From Candidatus Poseidoniaceae archaeon (GTDB taxonomy: Archaea > Thermoplasmatota > Poseidoniia > Poseidoniales > Poseidoniaceae): DNA of 45,765 nucleotides. The stretch spans positions 1 to 45,765 of the forward strand of contig JAOMOG010000012.1 of the NCBI GenBank assembly GCA_028353405.1, in the 5' to 3' direction. Below, piece after piece: positions 1 to 8,406 of the stretch. A program made the translations under genes and the position numbers. The first letter of the stretch is position 1, and every line of letters begins with the position of its first letter. Below the pieces are notes generated by a model, which ran no database searches, was not told the DNA's origin, and worked only from the letters and a program-made list of their open reading frames with translations.

Positions 1-100
1 GTGATTTAAATTTGCTAAGGCCGATATATTCTCCATGCGCAGCTGGAGGGCATTTCGGAAGAGTTCCGGGGTCTAACGGTGAATTCCCTTGGGAAGTCAT
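1..100 (-). CDS. N-terminus of an unidentified gene running off the left edge
   Basis: A minus-strand frame opens with ATG at 100 and stays open to base 1. It gives about 33 residues beginning [17 protein letters not shown]. It is divergent from the surface-protein gene at 225, so the 124 bases between them would hold two promoters. No family is recognisable from so short a piece, and chance openness over 33 codons is possible, so this is a tentative partial gene. Confidence 0.4.
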   Translation of the reverse strand, partial: MTSQGNSPLDPGTLPKCPPAAHGEYIGLSKFKS

Positions 101-162
101 TGATTCAACAAAAATTGCAGCATTACAATCCTGAGTTTGCTTAGCAACTCAAAATGTAGCCA

Positions 163-183
163 TTATACCGGCCCTTAGGGCCG
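163..183 (+). promoter_or_regulatory. TATA-like box abutting a perfect GC-rich palindrome
   Basis: TTATAC at 163-168 is followed directly by CGGCCC-TTA-GGGCCG at 169-183, a perfect 6-bp inverted repeat with a 3-base centre. It lies 41 bases before the ATG at 225. A palindrome between the TATA box and the expected start of transcription is a usual position for an archaeal repressor operator. It could alternatively fold as a small hairpin at the 5' end of the transcript. Confidence 0.5.
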
Positions 184-224
184 AACCTCTCAAGTGGGAT
201 GGATACCCCGCTAGTTTTGGTCCT

Positions 225-3200
225 ATGTCTTCACAATCAACCCGTGCAGTGACTCTCGTTGTTGTATTACTTATTGCAAGTCTAACACCGTTAGCGTTTT
301 CAGCTGCTGCAGATGAAGCGATTCACCTCTCAACAGATGTAACTCATGTTAGCCTCAGTGATGGCCAATCTAGCAATGTAACTCTTACAATTAATAACAA
401 TGGTACTGGAATTGAGTCCTATAACGTCACAATCAATTCAGCAACGCTATCCTCGGTTTGGGAGATAATTGCTAGCGAAGATGTAGTTGAAAATGTATTT
501 CCTACTTGGTCAAAAAATACTACGATTATAGTTAGACTCGGTGAGGGAGGTACTCCTAGTGATAGTGGTTCATTCGACATTATCGTAACCGAGCCAGATG
601 CCAATATTTCATCGACTACTACGGTTTTTGTATCGGTTGCACCGTCCTACGAGCCAGCACTAGAAAATAATTGGTCAGGAGGTATAGCTTTAGAACAGGG
701 AGAAAATACCAATCTAACCTTCACAGCATGGAATTATGGTTCAGTAGAGGACACATTCCTTCTAGATGTTGAGCATGAACCAGATTTGACTACTTGGTGG
801 CAAAACCAAACAGCAGTAATTGAACCATGGGATGAAGCAAGTGGAAATGAAACTCTGATGTTCACTCAGCCTACAAATGGGACTTCCTATGATTTAATCA
901 ACGGTGCAATGAATGTAAGTGTTGAAATAAATCCACTTGAATCAAATGTATCGTATCTTTTGGAAGTTGTAGCAGAAGATGATTTGGGAATTCAACTATG
1001 GTCGTGGAATGATACACAAAATGGAACTCTGATGATGGTAAACCTCTCCACAACATGGCAACCATTGGTCAACGGTAATATCACCATGACTGGAACATTA
1101 TCAAGCAATGGAACTACAATTGATTCTAATTCAATACAACTTTGTCTCTACACATTAATTGGATGCGGAGGTGGTTCATCTGGTAACGGAACTGGAAATG
1201 GAACTGGCAATGGAACTGGCAATGGCACCGGCAACGGAACTGGTAATGGCACAAATAGCACCTCAATTCAAGCAAAGGGGCTCGGTGGAAATCTGCCAGC
1301 AAATTGGAATGTCTTTTGGCATACTGATGAGTTGAATAACATCGCAGCAGGATCTTCAATACAATCTACATTACAGATTGAAGTTCCAGTTGATGCAGAA
1401 CCAGATTATTATGGATTTAGACTCTTCATCGCTTCAACAGAAGGCAATATTTCTTCATCAACATTACTTGTCATCGAAGTGACTGAAGAATACGAAGTCT
1501 CCTTTTCTTTCCTTTCACAAGAACAAGATTTCATTCCAGCAACATCAACAAATACCACCATCCAAGCAACAAACTTGGGTAATGGTCATCAAAATTATTC
1601 CATGCAATTAAGTGTTAATGGAGGTCCATGTACGGCTTCATTACTTGAAATGACGTCTCATGGTTTTGATTCTGGAGAATCCAAAGATATCGGTTTACAA
1701 CTCGTAGTTGGAGAAAATGCAACCGCTTCAGATTCCTGTGATTTGACAATTAGTGCAGAAACAGATATTGATGATACTCTCACATTAACAGCGGGAACAT
1801 TTTCCTTTACAATCGGAATAGATGAATTCGTTGATTTTACTATTGTAGTTCCTAATGGTGGCATTTCAGTAACTCCAGGAACACCTCTTGACTATGAGAT
1901 CAGAGTAAATAACTCTGGTTCAGAACCTGTGACTTATTATCTTGATATTGCAAATAATGAAGGTCTAACAACTTTGATTACTTCATCAACAGGAGTATTA
2001 GTTGAATCTGGTCAAGTTGGACTATGGGCGGTTTCCACCGATGCTGACATTGGTCAATTAGGCCAACTAATACAACAATTCTCTATCACTTATTCAGGTC
2101 TTACAGTATCGGCAGACCTTGACGTAGATGTTCAATCGATTGCATCTCTTGAGATGAACGGCCCACTAGACGGAAGGATTTCAGTCAAACCTGGGCAGTC
2201 TTCGTCAATTGCCGTACAGTTAGTCAACACTGGAACACAAGATCTCTCTCTAGTTGCTTCTTTGTTTGGATTGCCTGCAGGGGCTGAAGTGGAGTTAAGT
2301 CATTCTAGTGCGCAGATAGAAGCAGGTCAAAGTTTGCAAGTTAATCTAACAGTCAGCATGCTTTCAAGCGCTACTGCTGGTTCACACACGTTGACATTCG
2401 CCTACGGCGGAAATAGTACATCAGCAAGTCTATCCATTGATTTACAGATTTCACAAAAGGTGGAAGTTTTACTTTCTGGAACAACAGGAAGATTGGTAGC
2501 AGGTCCACTCTCTGGTGCTGAAATGACATTTGATGTCACAAACCTTGGTACTACTTCCGATACTCTTCATATCAGTTTAGAAGATAATGGAGCATCGCAA
2601 TGGTTTGAATTTGTATTATCTTCTACATCGGTCAGTTTGGATGCTGGAGCATCATCAGCGATCACTCTTAGTGTTAGAGAGGCTTCTTCTGGAGCACCTA
2701 ATGCTGGAACGGTAATTTCTTTGATAGTATCTTCATCTACAGATACAACAGTCATGGATTCTATGAATCTCACCATTGAATCGCTACAAGCGGGCGCAAT
2801 TATTACAGTAATCTCAGATGATGATAGTGCAAAACCTGGTGAAACAATTCACGGTAGTGTTGTAGTGACCAATAGTGGGACTGGAACTGATAATCTATTG
2901 CTGACTACTGTTGCAGATTTTGAATGTGGTGTTTCTGAATTACTTAACTTGGATGCAGGAGCATCAAGTCAAGCGATTAGTTGGTCTTGTATAATTCCTG
3001 AAAATGCAGCAGCGGGTATCTCTACTTTTGATTTCAGAGTGACATCGAGTGCAAGAACAACTTTCGTTGAAGAAATAGTTGAAGTCTACACCGTTGAGCC
3101 AGTGTGGAGTGACCAAGGTGCGATTTTCATCGCAATCGGAAACGATGAACTAACTGTGCCAAATGCTGGTGGTTCAAGTATGATACTGACTCTTTCAAAT

Positions 3201-3818
3201 CAAGCGAATTCAGTTGCTAGTGGTAACTTGTCAGTCGTTGGAATGGGTGATGGATTATTCTCCATTGAATGGCAAAGGTTGTCAGATCAAGTAATGACTT
3301 CAGAATATACACTCGGTCCTGGCCAATCTGTTGATTTTTCAGTTCAATTTAATTCTTTAGTTAGTACCCAAAGCCATGCGGAATTGACTATTAGGGCTAT
3401 CAGCCAAATCGGCTCTAGTACTAATTTAGATAATTCAAGAACTTTTACAGTAGACATCGAAGGTCCACAATTACCACCTTCCGGTATTTCACTTCCATTG
3501 GGCATTTCCATGAGCAATAGCGCCAGTATCAATGTTCTAGCAGGTGGCTGGTTAGCGGCAATTCTTCTTCTCGCAGTCGTTAGGGCTATGAGAAAGAAAA
3601 CTTCATCCGATGACGAATTAGAAACTACTGATGGTGAAGAAGAAGATGAGAGTGAATCTGAGGAAGAAGAACTTGGCTTTAATGAGTGTAGGATGAGTGA
3701 AGATAACAAAGTATCATGCCCGAATTGTGAGAGCAGATTAGGAGTGCCACGTGGTTCAACTGCACCGTTCCGATTCAGTTGTCCTTCTTGTGATAACAAA
3801 ATCAGAGTTGTTGAATGA
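225..3818 (+). CDS. giant cell-surface protein with Ig-like/CARDB-like repeats, one TM helix and a cytoplasmic zinc ribbon
   Basis: The 1197-residue protein starts with a signal peptide (basic start, hydrophobic residues about 9-28). Most of it is a Thr/Ser/Asn-rich extracellular part with recurring beta-sandwich units of the type NxGxxxxxYxLxI..., resembling archaeal CARDB or NPCBM-associated NEW3-like modules. Many N-X-S/T sequons suggest heavy N-glycosylation, including a run of NGT repeats at residues 320-343. Near the C-terminus lie one membrane helix (about residues 1105-1123), a strongly acidic Asp/Glu stretch, and a cytoplasmic zinc ribbon with CPNC and CPSC pairs. The topology suggests a surface-layer or adhesion protein able to contact cytoplasmic partners. 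The function is unknown. The gene is convergent with trmI. Confidence 0.85.
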   Translation: MSSQSTRAVTLVVVLLIASLTPLAFSAAADEAIHLSTDVTHVSLSDGQSSNVTLTINNNGTGIESYNVTINSATLSSVWEIIASEDVVENVFPTWSKNTTIIVRLGEGGTPSDSGSFDIIVTEPDANISSTTTVFVSVAPSYEPALENNWSGGIALEQGENTNLTFTAWNYGSVEDTFLLDVEHEPDLTTWWQNQTAVIEPWDEASGNETLMFTQPTNGTSYDLINGAMNVSVEINPLESNVSYLLEVVAEDDLGIQLWSWNDTQNGTLMMVNLSTTWQPLVNGNITMTGTLSSNGTTIDSNSIQLCLYTLIGCGGGSSGNGTGNGTGNGTGNGTGNGTGNGTNSTSIQAKGLGGNLPANWNVFWHTDELNNIAAGSSIQSTLQIEVPVDAEPDYYGFRLFIASTEGNISSSTLLVIEVTEEYEVSFSFLSQEQDFIPATSTNTTIQATNLGNGHQNYSMQLSVNGGPCTASLLEMTSHGFDSGESKDIGLQLVVGENATASDSCDLTISAETDIDDTLTLTAGTFSFTIGIDEFVDFTIVVPNGGISVTPGTPLDYEIRVNNSGSEPVTYYLDIANNEGLTTLITSSTGVLVESGQVGLWAVSTDADIGQLGQLIQQFSITYSGLTVSADLDVDVQSIASLEMNGPLDGRISVKPGQSSSIAVQLVNTGTQDLSLVASLFGLPAGAEVELSHSSAQIEAGQSLQVNLTVSMLSSATAGSHTLTFAYGGNSTSASLSIDLQISQKVEVLLSGTTGRLVAGPLSGAEMTFDVTNLGTTSDTLHISLEDNGASQWFEFVLSSTSVSLDAGASSAITLSVREASSGAPNAGTVISLIVSSSTDTTVMDSMNLTIESLQAGAIITVISDDDSAKPGETIHGSVVVTNSGTGTDNLLLTTVADFECGVSELLNLDAGASSQAISWSCIIPENAAAGISTFDFRVTSSARTTFVEEIVEVYTVEPVWSDQGAIFIAIGNDELTVPNAGGSSMILTLSNQANSVASGNLSVVGMGDGLFSIEWQRLSDQVMTSEYTLGPGQSVDFSVQFNSLVSTQSHAELTIRAISQIGSSTNLDNSRTFTVDIEGPQLPPSGISLPLGISMSNSASINVLAGGWLAAILLLAVVRAMRKKTSSDDELETTDGEEEDESESEEEELGFNECRMSEDNKVSCPNCESRLGVPRGSTAPFRFSCPSCDNKIRVVE
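1182..1253 (+). repeat. six tandem 12-bp units encoding (Gly-Asn-Gly-Thr)6
   Basis: Six in-frame copies of a GGN-AAY-GGN-ACN unit encode Gly-Asn-Gly-Thr six times, followed by a further Asn-Ser-Thr. Synonymous positions vary between copies, so the repeat is kept at the protein level and is not a fresh DNA slippage tract. Every unit holds an N-glycosylation sequon, giving a flexible linker that could carry one glycan every four residues. Confidence 0.9.
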
Positions 3819-3835
3819 TAATTTGAATCATAGAT

Positions 3836-4645
3836 TCATTGCTTTCTATATGCGAATAGAAGGAAAGCTGTATGGCCAAATGCGCCATTGACTGGTCTCA
3901 TGCCACCTTTACTGGCCATACCCCATTTGCGTTCCATTAATTCTCCCGCCCATTCAACTACTAATCCTGCACTTTCACAAGCCTTCCAAGCCAATTCCAC
4001 TTGGCTTGTTACAGGGCAATAGCAAGCGATTCTACCACCGATTGTCAGTAGGGGGGCGACTGCTTCAATCGCAGGTACATGCTGAGGTAAATCAAGGATA
4101 ATTGCGTCAAAACTATCGCTATGTTTTTTGATATCATCTACTACTTCTTCGATGAAACCTTCTACATGGGAGTGGGTTGGAAATTGAGGCCACATCTCCT
4201 TGGCTCTGCGTAAATTTTCAAGTCCAACTTCTGCATGCTCAGAACGCGGCTCTACAGTGACGTGTAATCCTGAGTCACCTAGCGAGCGAGCGATGTGCAT
4301 GGAAAGTCCTGCGCTACCAAGGCCAGCTTCAAGAACACGATCTCCTGGACCAATCCCTAATTTGGCGATAAAAAGACCTGCATCTTTGGCAGAAATAGTT
4401 TGTGCTCTTCTTTTCATTCCTTTATTCAATTCAGGTAATCGAGGGGCCACTCTTGTAAATGATTTATTACCAAGTTGAACCGAATCCCCAATCATTAATT
4501 GACCCAAAGTTGCCTTCGTATCTATCACTCCAATGCCCTTGATTTTAGTAACTCCATCGGATAATTCCACGACATAGATTTTTCCTTCTGGCTCGCTAAG
4601 AACTACCCAATTGCTGCCTTCCATGTGCCTGCGAGACAGCGTCAT
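3836..4645 (-). CDS. trmI: tRNA (adenine-N1)-methyltransferase, TrmI/GCD14 family (m1A57/58)
   Basis: The 269-residue protein has the usual length of archaeal TrmI, an SAM-dependent enzyme that methylates N1 of adenine in the tRNA T-loop. An N-terminal small beta domain precedes a Rossmann methyltransferase domain. The SAM motif I is LEAGLGSAGLSMHIA, followed by an acidic motif II (VEPRSEHAEVG), motif IV ILDLPQH and GGRIACYCPVTSQVE. The central RAQTISAKDAGLFIAKLGI corresponds to the family's R(R)TQ...KD...I region. The first ATG (4645) has no SD but AT-rich TATA-like sequence about 20 bases upstream, so the message may be leaderless; an internal ATG at 4624 is the alternative. It is divergent from the surface-protein gene at 4822. 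Confidence 0.88.
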   Translation of the reverse strand: MTLSRRHMEGSNWVVLSEPEGKIYVVELSDGVTKIKGIGVIDTKATLGQLMIGDSVQLGNKSFTRVAPRLPELNKGMKRRAQTISAKDAGLFIAKLGIGPGDRVLEAGLGSAGLSMHIARSLGDSGLHVTVEPRSEHAEVGLENLRRAKEMWPQFPTHSHVEGFIEEVVDDIKKHSDSFDAIILDLPQHVPAIEAVAPLLTIGGRIACYCPVTSQVELAWKACESAGLVVEWAGELMERKWGMASKGGMRPVNGAFGHTAFLLFAYRKQ

Positions 4646-4762
4646 GTTACAACAATTCCGATTAATATTTTAATTTCAAGAGAATTATATCTTAATAAAT
4701 GGAATCTCAATTTAATCGTGGCACTGCACTAGATTATTCCATATAATTGCAATGTTTTGAAG

Positions 4763-4772
4763 TTATATAAAA
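4763..4772 (+). promoter_or_regulatory. TATA box of the surface-protein gene at 4822
   Basis: TTATATAAAA is a near-consensus archaeal TATA box. It predicts a transcript start near 4795-4800, giving a leader of about 25 bases. That leader contains a short TACCG...CGGTA inverted repeat at about 4799-4818. No clear SD precedes the ATG. Confidence 0.6.
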
Positions 4773-4821
4773 ACGACATCTGTACGACGCTTTAAAATAC
4801 CGTCGGATTTGTCGGTAAATT

Positions 4822-7800
4822 ATGAAGATGTCCGCTCGCCTTCTTGCGCTAACTATAGTAACACTCTTTTTGGGCAGTTTATCCATGGGATTTACTGCAC
4901 AATTGAATGCACTTGAAATCAATGAAAACCTTGAGAATGAACCAATTATTGAACATGCTTCCTCGGCCACAAGTCCGGGGCATGTTGTCTTTGGACAATA
5001 TATTTCTTCAGATAACTGTGGGCACTGTTCCAAGACTGGTGGAGGTTCTGATGCACATCACGCAGTCAAGGGACTTCACCCTGACGAATATGTCTACATC
5101 ACTTACATGTCTGCTTCATACGGTGACACAGATACTGCACGTGCAGGAAATGTAGCGCCATACAACTGGGCATGGTCAACTGGTGGAGCACCAGATGCTT
5201 ACTTCGGTGACCGCACAGATAAGAATCAAGGCGGGGCTTCAGCGAATTATGACACATACGACACTCTCTTTTCTTCCGGTGGAGGAATGGCATCTACTAC
5301 TAATGACTACGGAATGAGTGCATCCATTAGTCAAAGTGGAGGGACTTATGATATTGATATTTCATACAAATACACTGGATCTGGGTCTGCAGCTAGCAAT
5401 ATGAAACTATACGCAGCCCTTGTTGATGAAGAATGTACAGGTTATTCTTACACAAGTGGAATTCCACATGGCTACAACTGCTGGATGGGTTGGTTAACCT
5501 CTGGTGATACATACAAATCCAAGAGCGCAGGCACAGGAACTTCCTTTGCTAGCGTTACACCAACTGCAACTTCGCAATCTCAAACTTGGTCTTCAGTGCC
5601 AACATCAGTAGTTCCTGGTGGATTGTCAAAGGCGATTGTTATCGGAGTCTTGATGTCTGGTAATAGCGTTTCAGCAGGTGGTACTTCAGCACACGTTTAC
5701 CACGCAATAGATTCTACAATGGGTCCAAAGATGGATCTAACTCCAGGCGCAGTTCAAATCACAAACCCAGAAGGGTCAGCAGGATACGTCACAGGCGATG
5801 TTCTAACCTTGCAATCTACAATTAGTAATGTAGGTGATTTAGATTACACTGCTGGTGGAGATGTTGAATTCTTTTACAAGAATGGAGTCAACGAGGTTGC
5901 AATAGATTCAGTTTCACTAAACAATTTGAACATGGGTGCAACACAATCGGTTCAAACTACATTTGACACATCATCTCTTCCTAGTAATGCTTGGAAGTCT
6001 ACCTTCGGAGTTCGTTTGAAGAACTTGGTAGATGAGACAAATGGCGCAAATAACGTAGTGCTACAGCAAGTTGACCACGACAGGGCTCCTTTGTCAAAGA
6101 AAGCTGCTGTACTCGACAGTAATATCGTTGAAAGGGGAGAACAATTCTCAGTATTAGCAAAGGGCGATGCGAATGATTTCGTAGATACCATTCACACAAT
6201 GTCATTTGACATTGAAGTGTCTGAAACCGGTGCTAACCAATGGATTTCTGAAATAGTCAGCGGTGGCGAATCAGTGGTCTATGAAGGAACAAATAATGAA
6301 GGAAGAGAATACGTGGTATCACCGGTTCTTGAGATGTCTGCCGGCTGGTATGACATCCGTTCACGAACAGTAGACTCCAGAGGGCAAACCGGCGATTGGC
6401 AGGTCTCATCAGGGAATGATGGATTCAAACTAGCAAACGGTGTTCCAACAATTGTCGCAGAACCTGTTCCTTCGGTAATGTGCGATATTTCAACAAAGGT
6501 TGACATGACCGATCATATCAACGATCCGGAAACTCATCTTTCAAACCTGCTAATCACTTCGGATGACTCTTCATTTGTCGCTTGGCATCCTACTACACAA
6601 GAACTTGAAGTCAAGTTTGAATGGGATTCAATTCAAGGTTGCCCTCTCGGTCAGCAAGGAATGGAAGTCAAAATGGATGACGGAGGAGATTATAGCGAAA
6701 CTGGTGAACTGCCATATGGAACACTATTATTCAATGTCATTGAAAATGGACAACCTCGTTGGGCAGGACTTCCAACTCAAATAGTAAATGAAGGCGGCAG
6801 TGATATTTTCTCCCTAATGTCTTATGTTACCGATACTGACGACATGGGTCAAACTTTGGACATCAGTACCTTGAGTTTACAAGTAATAGATAATACCAAC
6901 CCTGAACTTATTACAGCAGAAATCAATGGTAACATTCTTTCTTTTGAAACTGTTGACGATGATGTAAACGGTCAAACCACACTCACTCTAAGAGCCAGTG
7001 ATGGAGAGCAATATTCTGACCAAACAATAGTTATTCAGATTCAAGAAATCAATGATGCACCTCGTGTAGACATGGATGGAATTGAATCAATTACTATCAA
7101 GAGAGGAACTCAAATGGTAATCGACCTCGGTTCAAGAATTAGTGATGTTGATGATGATGCTGCTGAAGCATATGTTACAGTCGTTTCCAGTGAACCTGGT
7201 GCAGCTAGATTCAATTTGATTGACAACAGTTTAACACTACTATTCGATGACAATGGAGACCAAACAATCACTCTAATGGCAAGCGACAAGTACGATACAA
7301 ACACTTACCAGATATCAGTCGTAGTATTTGATGCATATCCATTCATTCTCTCAACAGATGATGATGGCTCAGGCCACATGTTTGTCGCAGTCACAGACAC
7401 ATATGTCGGACAAACACCAACTGTAGCAATGACACTTACAGAAGATTCACCAATTTTTACCAGTCTATCGGTTTCTTGGAATGTATGTAATGACTTAACC
7501 GGAACTTGTGATGGTCTTTTGGAATACGACCTTGATGTCTCAAAGTCGAATATCGGCTGGACCTCAGAATTACTCATCCCATCTCTACTCTTTGAAGGAC
7601 AACTTGCAAGAGAATCCGGTTCAAAGTACATGGATTATTACGAATTATCCATTGTTGGAGTTGATAGTAATGGCGATGACTACAAGGCCCTTGAAAGTGT
7701 CAAATGGCACATTACTGAAGAGATGCCAGCAGTTGTAGATATGGATGATACCATGTTTAGCGATTACCTTGCAGATCTATTAGCAAGCAAGGAAGAATTA

Positions 7801-8316
7801 AAGTTACAAATTACTGAATCTACTGAAGACACTACTGAATTAGATGCGCAGTTAGTTGAAATTGAAACTAAATTAGGACCTGCTTGTGAAGACCCACGAG
7901 CAGAAGCAGAATGTCCTAGTGAAGAGGTTCAAAGTAATTCTGAAACAAGTGATCAATCTGATAACATGGTAATGATAATTGTATTAGTTGCAGTAGTAAT
8001 AATTGCAGCACTATTGATTGGTTTGATGGTTATGCGTGGAGGTAATTCCGCAGAAGCAGAAGTCAAGTGGGGCAGCGAATTGCCTGCAGATGATTTAGTT
8101 GCAAACTCTATGTATGGTGGAACTCAACAATTGTTCCAGCAACCAGTTGCTGCAATGCCAATGCCACTACCAATGCCCCAACCAGTAGTTCAACAACCAG
8201 TGATTGCACAGGCGCCTGTAATGGGTCCTCCAATCCCTGCTGCTGGAATCCCAGTAGGATGGACAATGGAACAATGGCAGCATTACGGACAACAGTACCT
8301 AGAAGGTAAAATTTGA
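4822..8316 (+). CDS. giant surface protein: thioredoxin-like CGHC head, CARDB and cadherin-like repeats, TM helix, Pro/Gln cytoplasmic tail
   Basis: The 1164-residue protein has a signal peptide (about residues 1-30). Residues about 53-130 look like a thioredoxin-fold segment: VVFGQYISSDNCGHC carries a CxxC pair (Cys66, Cys69) identical to the protein disulfide isomerase motif, followed by GGAPDAYFGD, reminiscent of Omp28-type or redoxin domains. Next come a CARDB-like unit (about 310-410) and cadherin/Cadg-like modules with INDAP and DVDDD calcium-type motifs (about 640-860). A charged coiled-coil-like region precedes one TM helix (about 1048-1071). The 93-residue cytoplasmic tail is rich in Pro, Gln and Met and ends in GWTMEQWQHYGQQYL. 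The likely role is an anchored surface protein with a redox-active head. Redox activity is inferred from the motif only. Confidence 0.82.
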   Translation: MKMSARLLALTIVTLFLGSLSMGFTAQLNALEINENLENEPIIEHASSATSPGHVVFGQYISSDNCGHCSKTGGGSDAHHAVKGLHPDEYVYITYMSASYGDTDTARAGNVAPYNWAWSTGGAPDAYFGDRTDKNQGGASANYDTYDTLFSSGGGMASTTNDYGMSASISQSGGTYDIDISYKYTGSGSAASNMKLYAALVDEECTGYSYTSGIPHGYNCWMGWLTSGDTYKSKSAGTGTSFASVTPTATSQSQTWSSVPTSVVPGGLSKAIVIGVLMSGNSVSAGGTSAHVYHAIDSTMGPKMDLTPGAVQITNPEGSAGYVTGDVLTLQSTISNVGDLDYTAGGDVEFFYKNGVNEVAIDSVSLNNLNMGATQSVQTTFDTSSLPSNAWKSTFGVRLKNLVDETNGANNVVLQQVDHDRAPLSKKAAVLDSNIVERGEQFSVLAKGDANDFVDTIHTMSFDIEVSETGANQWISEIVSGGESVVYEGTNNEGREYVVSPVLEMSAGWYDIRSRTVDSRGQTGDWQVSSGNDGFKLANGVPTIVAEPVPSVMCDISTKVDMTDHINDPETHLSNLLITSDDSSFVAWHPTTQELEVKFEWDSIQGCPLGQQGMEVKMDDGGDYSETGELPYGTLLFNVIENGQPRWAGLPTQIVNEGGSDIFSLMSYVTDTDDMGQTLDISTLSLQVIDNTNPELITAEINGNILSFETVDDDVNGQTTLTLRASDGEQYSDQTIVIQIQEINDAPRVDMDGIESITIKRGTQMVIDLGSRISDVDDDAAEAYVTVVSSEPGAARFNLIDNSLTLLFDDNGDQTITLMASDKYDTNTYQISVVVFDAYPFILSTDDDGSGHMFVAVTDTYVGQTPTVAMTLTEDSPIFTSLSVSWNVCNDLTGTCDGLLEYDLDVSKSNIGWTSELLIPSLLFEGQLARESGSKYMDYYELSIVGVDSNGDDYKALESVKWHITEEMPAVVDMDDTMFSDYLADLLASKEELKLQITESTEDTTELDAQLVEIETKLGPACEDPRAEAECPSEEVQSNSETSDQSDNMVMIIVLVAVVIIAALLIGLMVMRGGNSAEAEVKWGSELPADDLVANSMYGGTQQLFQQPVAAMPMPLPMPQPVVQQPVIAQAPVMGPPIPAAGIPVGWTMEQWQHYGQQYLEGKI

Positions 8317-8339
8317 GCCAACAGGCTTTGAGTGAATCG

Positions 8340-8387
8340 TTTATAGGTATTATTGCTAATAATATGAAGGCTAAACCCCTAAAGGGG
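8340..8387 (+). promoter_or_regulatory. lonB promoter with a palindrome at the transcript start
   Basis: TTTATA at 8340-8345 is a TATA-like box predicting a start near 8370. A perfect inverted repeat CCCCT-AA-AGGGG (8376-8387) follows, within the first bases of the predicted leader. It could be an operator for a repressor blocking initiation or a leader hairpin. It ends about 20 bases before the GTG start of lonB. Confidence 0.45.
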
Positions 8388-8406
8388 AGCAATGTGAGGG
8401 AATATC

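Noticed and set aside
1182-1262. Short tandem repeat considered as a CRISPR or DNA-level satellite
   Set aside because: Units are 12 bases, in frame, with synonymous differences and no spacers; it is a protein repeat.
3344-3799. Open minus-strand frame of 151 codons inside the first surface-protein gene
   Set aside because: Complementary to the acidic tail and TM region; Ser/Leu-rich composition is that of an antisense shadow, and no promoter or SD is present.
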